Of a stretch of DNA of 6,589 nucleotides, positions 6,045-6,589 are shown piece by piece. The notes beneath the pieces are model-generated. The model was given only the letters and a program-made list of their open reading frames with translations, was not told the DNA's origin and did not search any database. Position 1 is the stretch's first letter. Each line of letters starts with the position of its first letter. A program made the position numbers and the translations under genes. Source of the stretch: Alphaproteobacteria bacterium (GTDB taxonomy: Bacteria > Pseudomonadota > Alphaproteobacteria > Rs-D84); NCBI GenBank assembly GCA_024402735.1, contig JAKSTE010000029.1, positions 1 to 6,589 of the forward strand, read 5' to 3'.

Positions 6045-6073
6045 TTGACTTTTAACGTTTTATATTATAAATT
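6045..6073 (+). promoter_or_regulatory. Promoter of rpmB and tRNA-Leu
   Basis: CTTGACT (6044-6050) provides a -35, followed after 17 nt by TAAATT (6068-6073); an overlapping TATAAA (6066-6071) at 15-nt spacing is the alternative. The arrangement mirrors that of the tRNA-Ala promoter. The leader to the ATG would be about 20-25 nt. Confidence 0.6.
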
Positions 6074-6101
6074 AGACCCCAGTCAATTAAAGGATTTAGA
6101 T

Positions 6102-6476
6102 ATGCCACGTGTATGTAATGTAACAGGTAAAAAAACAATGGTAGGTATGAATGTATCTCATTCTATGCGTCATACAAAACGTACTTTTTTACCAAATTTG
6201 CAAAAATTATCTTTTCATAGCGATATATTAAATCGTGATTTTAATTTACGTATTTCTACATCTGGTTTACGTACATTAACAAAACACGGTGGTTTAGACG
6301 CTTATGTTATGTCAAAACCTATTTCTCGTTTAACAACAGAAATGGCAGCTATTAAAAAAGCTATAGAAAAGAAAAATGGTAAACCTGCAGCACCAGTTAA
6401 AAAAGCGGTTCATAAACCAACACGTAGTGCTCGCTTGGTTAAAAAAGTAGAAGCAAAAAAAGTTTCTGCAAAATAA
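6102..6476 (+). CDS. rpmB: 50S ribosomal protein L28 with a lysine-rich C-terminal extension
   Basis: L28 is a large-subunit protein near the E-site region. The product starts MPRVCNVTGKKTMVGMNVSHSMR, the typical C.VTGK...GNNVSHS start of L28, and continues with TKRTFLPNLQ and ISTSGLRTLTKHGGLDAY, matching alphaproteobacterial L28. Only one cysteine (C5) is present, so the zinc-binding form is not expected. At 124 residues it is about 25 longer than the usual 95-100; the excess (about 95-124) is rich in Lys, Ala and Val. The start at 6102 has AAAGGA 7 nt upstream. An in-frame ATG at 6045 would add 19 residues, but it overlaps the promoter and precedes the family start, so it is rejected. The gene is divergent from clpB and is followed after 8 nt by tRNA-Leu. 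Confidence 0.95.
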   Translation: MPRVCNVTGKKTMVGMNVSHSMRHTKRTFLPNLQKLSFHSDILNRDFNLRISTSGLRTLTKHGGLDAYVMSKPISRLTTEMAAIKKAIEKKNGKPAAPVKKAVHKPTRSARLVKKVEAKKVSAK

Positions 6477-6484
6477 GTCGCCAA

Positions 6485-6569
6485 GGTCCTGTGGCGGAAC
6501 TGGTAGACGCGCTTGACTCAAAATCAAGTTCTGAAAGGAGTATCGGTTCGATTCCGATCAGGACCACCA
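6485..6569 (+). tRNA. tRNA-Leu (anticodon CAA)
   Basis: The 85-nt gene has a perfect 7-bp acceptor stem, GGTCCTG (6485-6491) with CAGGACC (6559-6565), discriminator A and an encoded CCA (6567-6569). The anticodon stem CTTGA/TCAAG encloses the loop CTCAAAA with anticodon CAA, reading UUG. The long variable arm (TTCT, loop GAAA, GGAG) is the class II feature expected of tRNA-Leu. The T arm is ATCGG/CCGAT around TTCGATT. It begins 8 nt after the rpmB stop with no terminator or promoter between, so it is likely cut from the rpmB transcript by RNase P. The last 20 nt of the window hold nothing recognisable. Confidence 0.96.
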
Positions 6570-6589
6570 AAAGATAAAAAAACACCAGT

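Noticed and set aside
5929..6052. Possible extension of ClpB into the open frame upstream
   Set aside because: About 40 in-frame codons are open but none is ATG, GTG or TTG. The sequence is rich in Phe, Tyr and Leu with no resemblance to the Clp_N domain, and it overlaps the clpB promoter.
5438..6055. 205-residue open frame on the plus strand opposite clpB
   Set aside because: It is the antisense of strongly conserved clpB codons, has no recognisable domain and no RBS, and runs over the clpB promoter.
6045..6101. Upstream ATG for rpmB adding 19 residues
   Set aside because: The ATG overlaps the likely -35, lacks an RBS, and L28 proteins begin at the MPRVCNVTGK position, which has AAAGGA upstream.
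1..6589. Mobile element, CRISPR array or toxin-antitoxin locus
   Set aside because: No transposase or integrase, no direct repeat series with spacers, and no terminal repeats were seen. The 228/46-residue pair resembles a toxin-antitoxin pair only in being coupled and small; no family motif supports it.

Overview
The window is AT-rich DNA from a bacterial chromosome, most likely an alphaproteobacterium. The ParC C-terminus (ending near GFPRSGKFG), the L28 start (MPRVCNVTGKK) and the RKYDP..RKHV end of an L33 all resemble alphaproteobacterial versions, and promoters look like CTTGA(C/A)-type elements. The low GC and the shortened ClpB suggest a host-associated or streamlined lineage. I cannot name a genus from this alone.

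Layout from left to right: the C-terminal end of rpmG (L33, +) faces parC (topoisomerase IV subunit A, -), with a bidirectional terminator between them. Upstream of parC on the minus strand lies a unit of tRNA-Ala(UGC) followed by rpsU (S21), closed by its own terminator. Divergent from that unit is a two-gene plus-strand operon. It encodes an unrecognised 228-residue protein that reads as two acyl-carrier-protein-like domains without the usual phosphopantetheine serine, and a 46-residue, very basic protein coupled to it. This operon converges on clpB (-); one bidirectional terminator hairpin serves both sides and contains the clpB stop codon. clpB encodes a disaggregase lacking the whole N-terminal domain. 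Divergent from clpB is rpmB (L28, +), followed after 8 nt by tRNA-Leu(CAA).

Most of the genes are housekeeping: translation (L33, S21, L28, two tRNAs), chromosome decatenation (ParC) and protein quality control (ClpB). The part without an obvious precedent is the plus-strand operon at 3001-3829, which has a good promoter, strong ribosome binding sites and a terminator, and so looks like a real expressed unit. Other points worth attention are the native N-domain-less ClpB with a further in-frame deletion just after sensor 1, a 17-A run inside the end of rpmG, and the repeated pairing of a tRNA with a ribosomal protein gene. Everything here is by-eye reading and recalled family knowledge; no database search was run.
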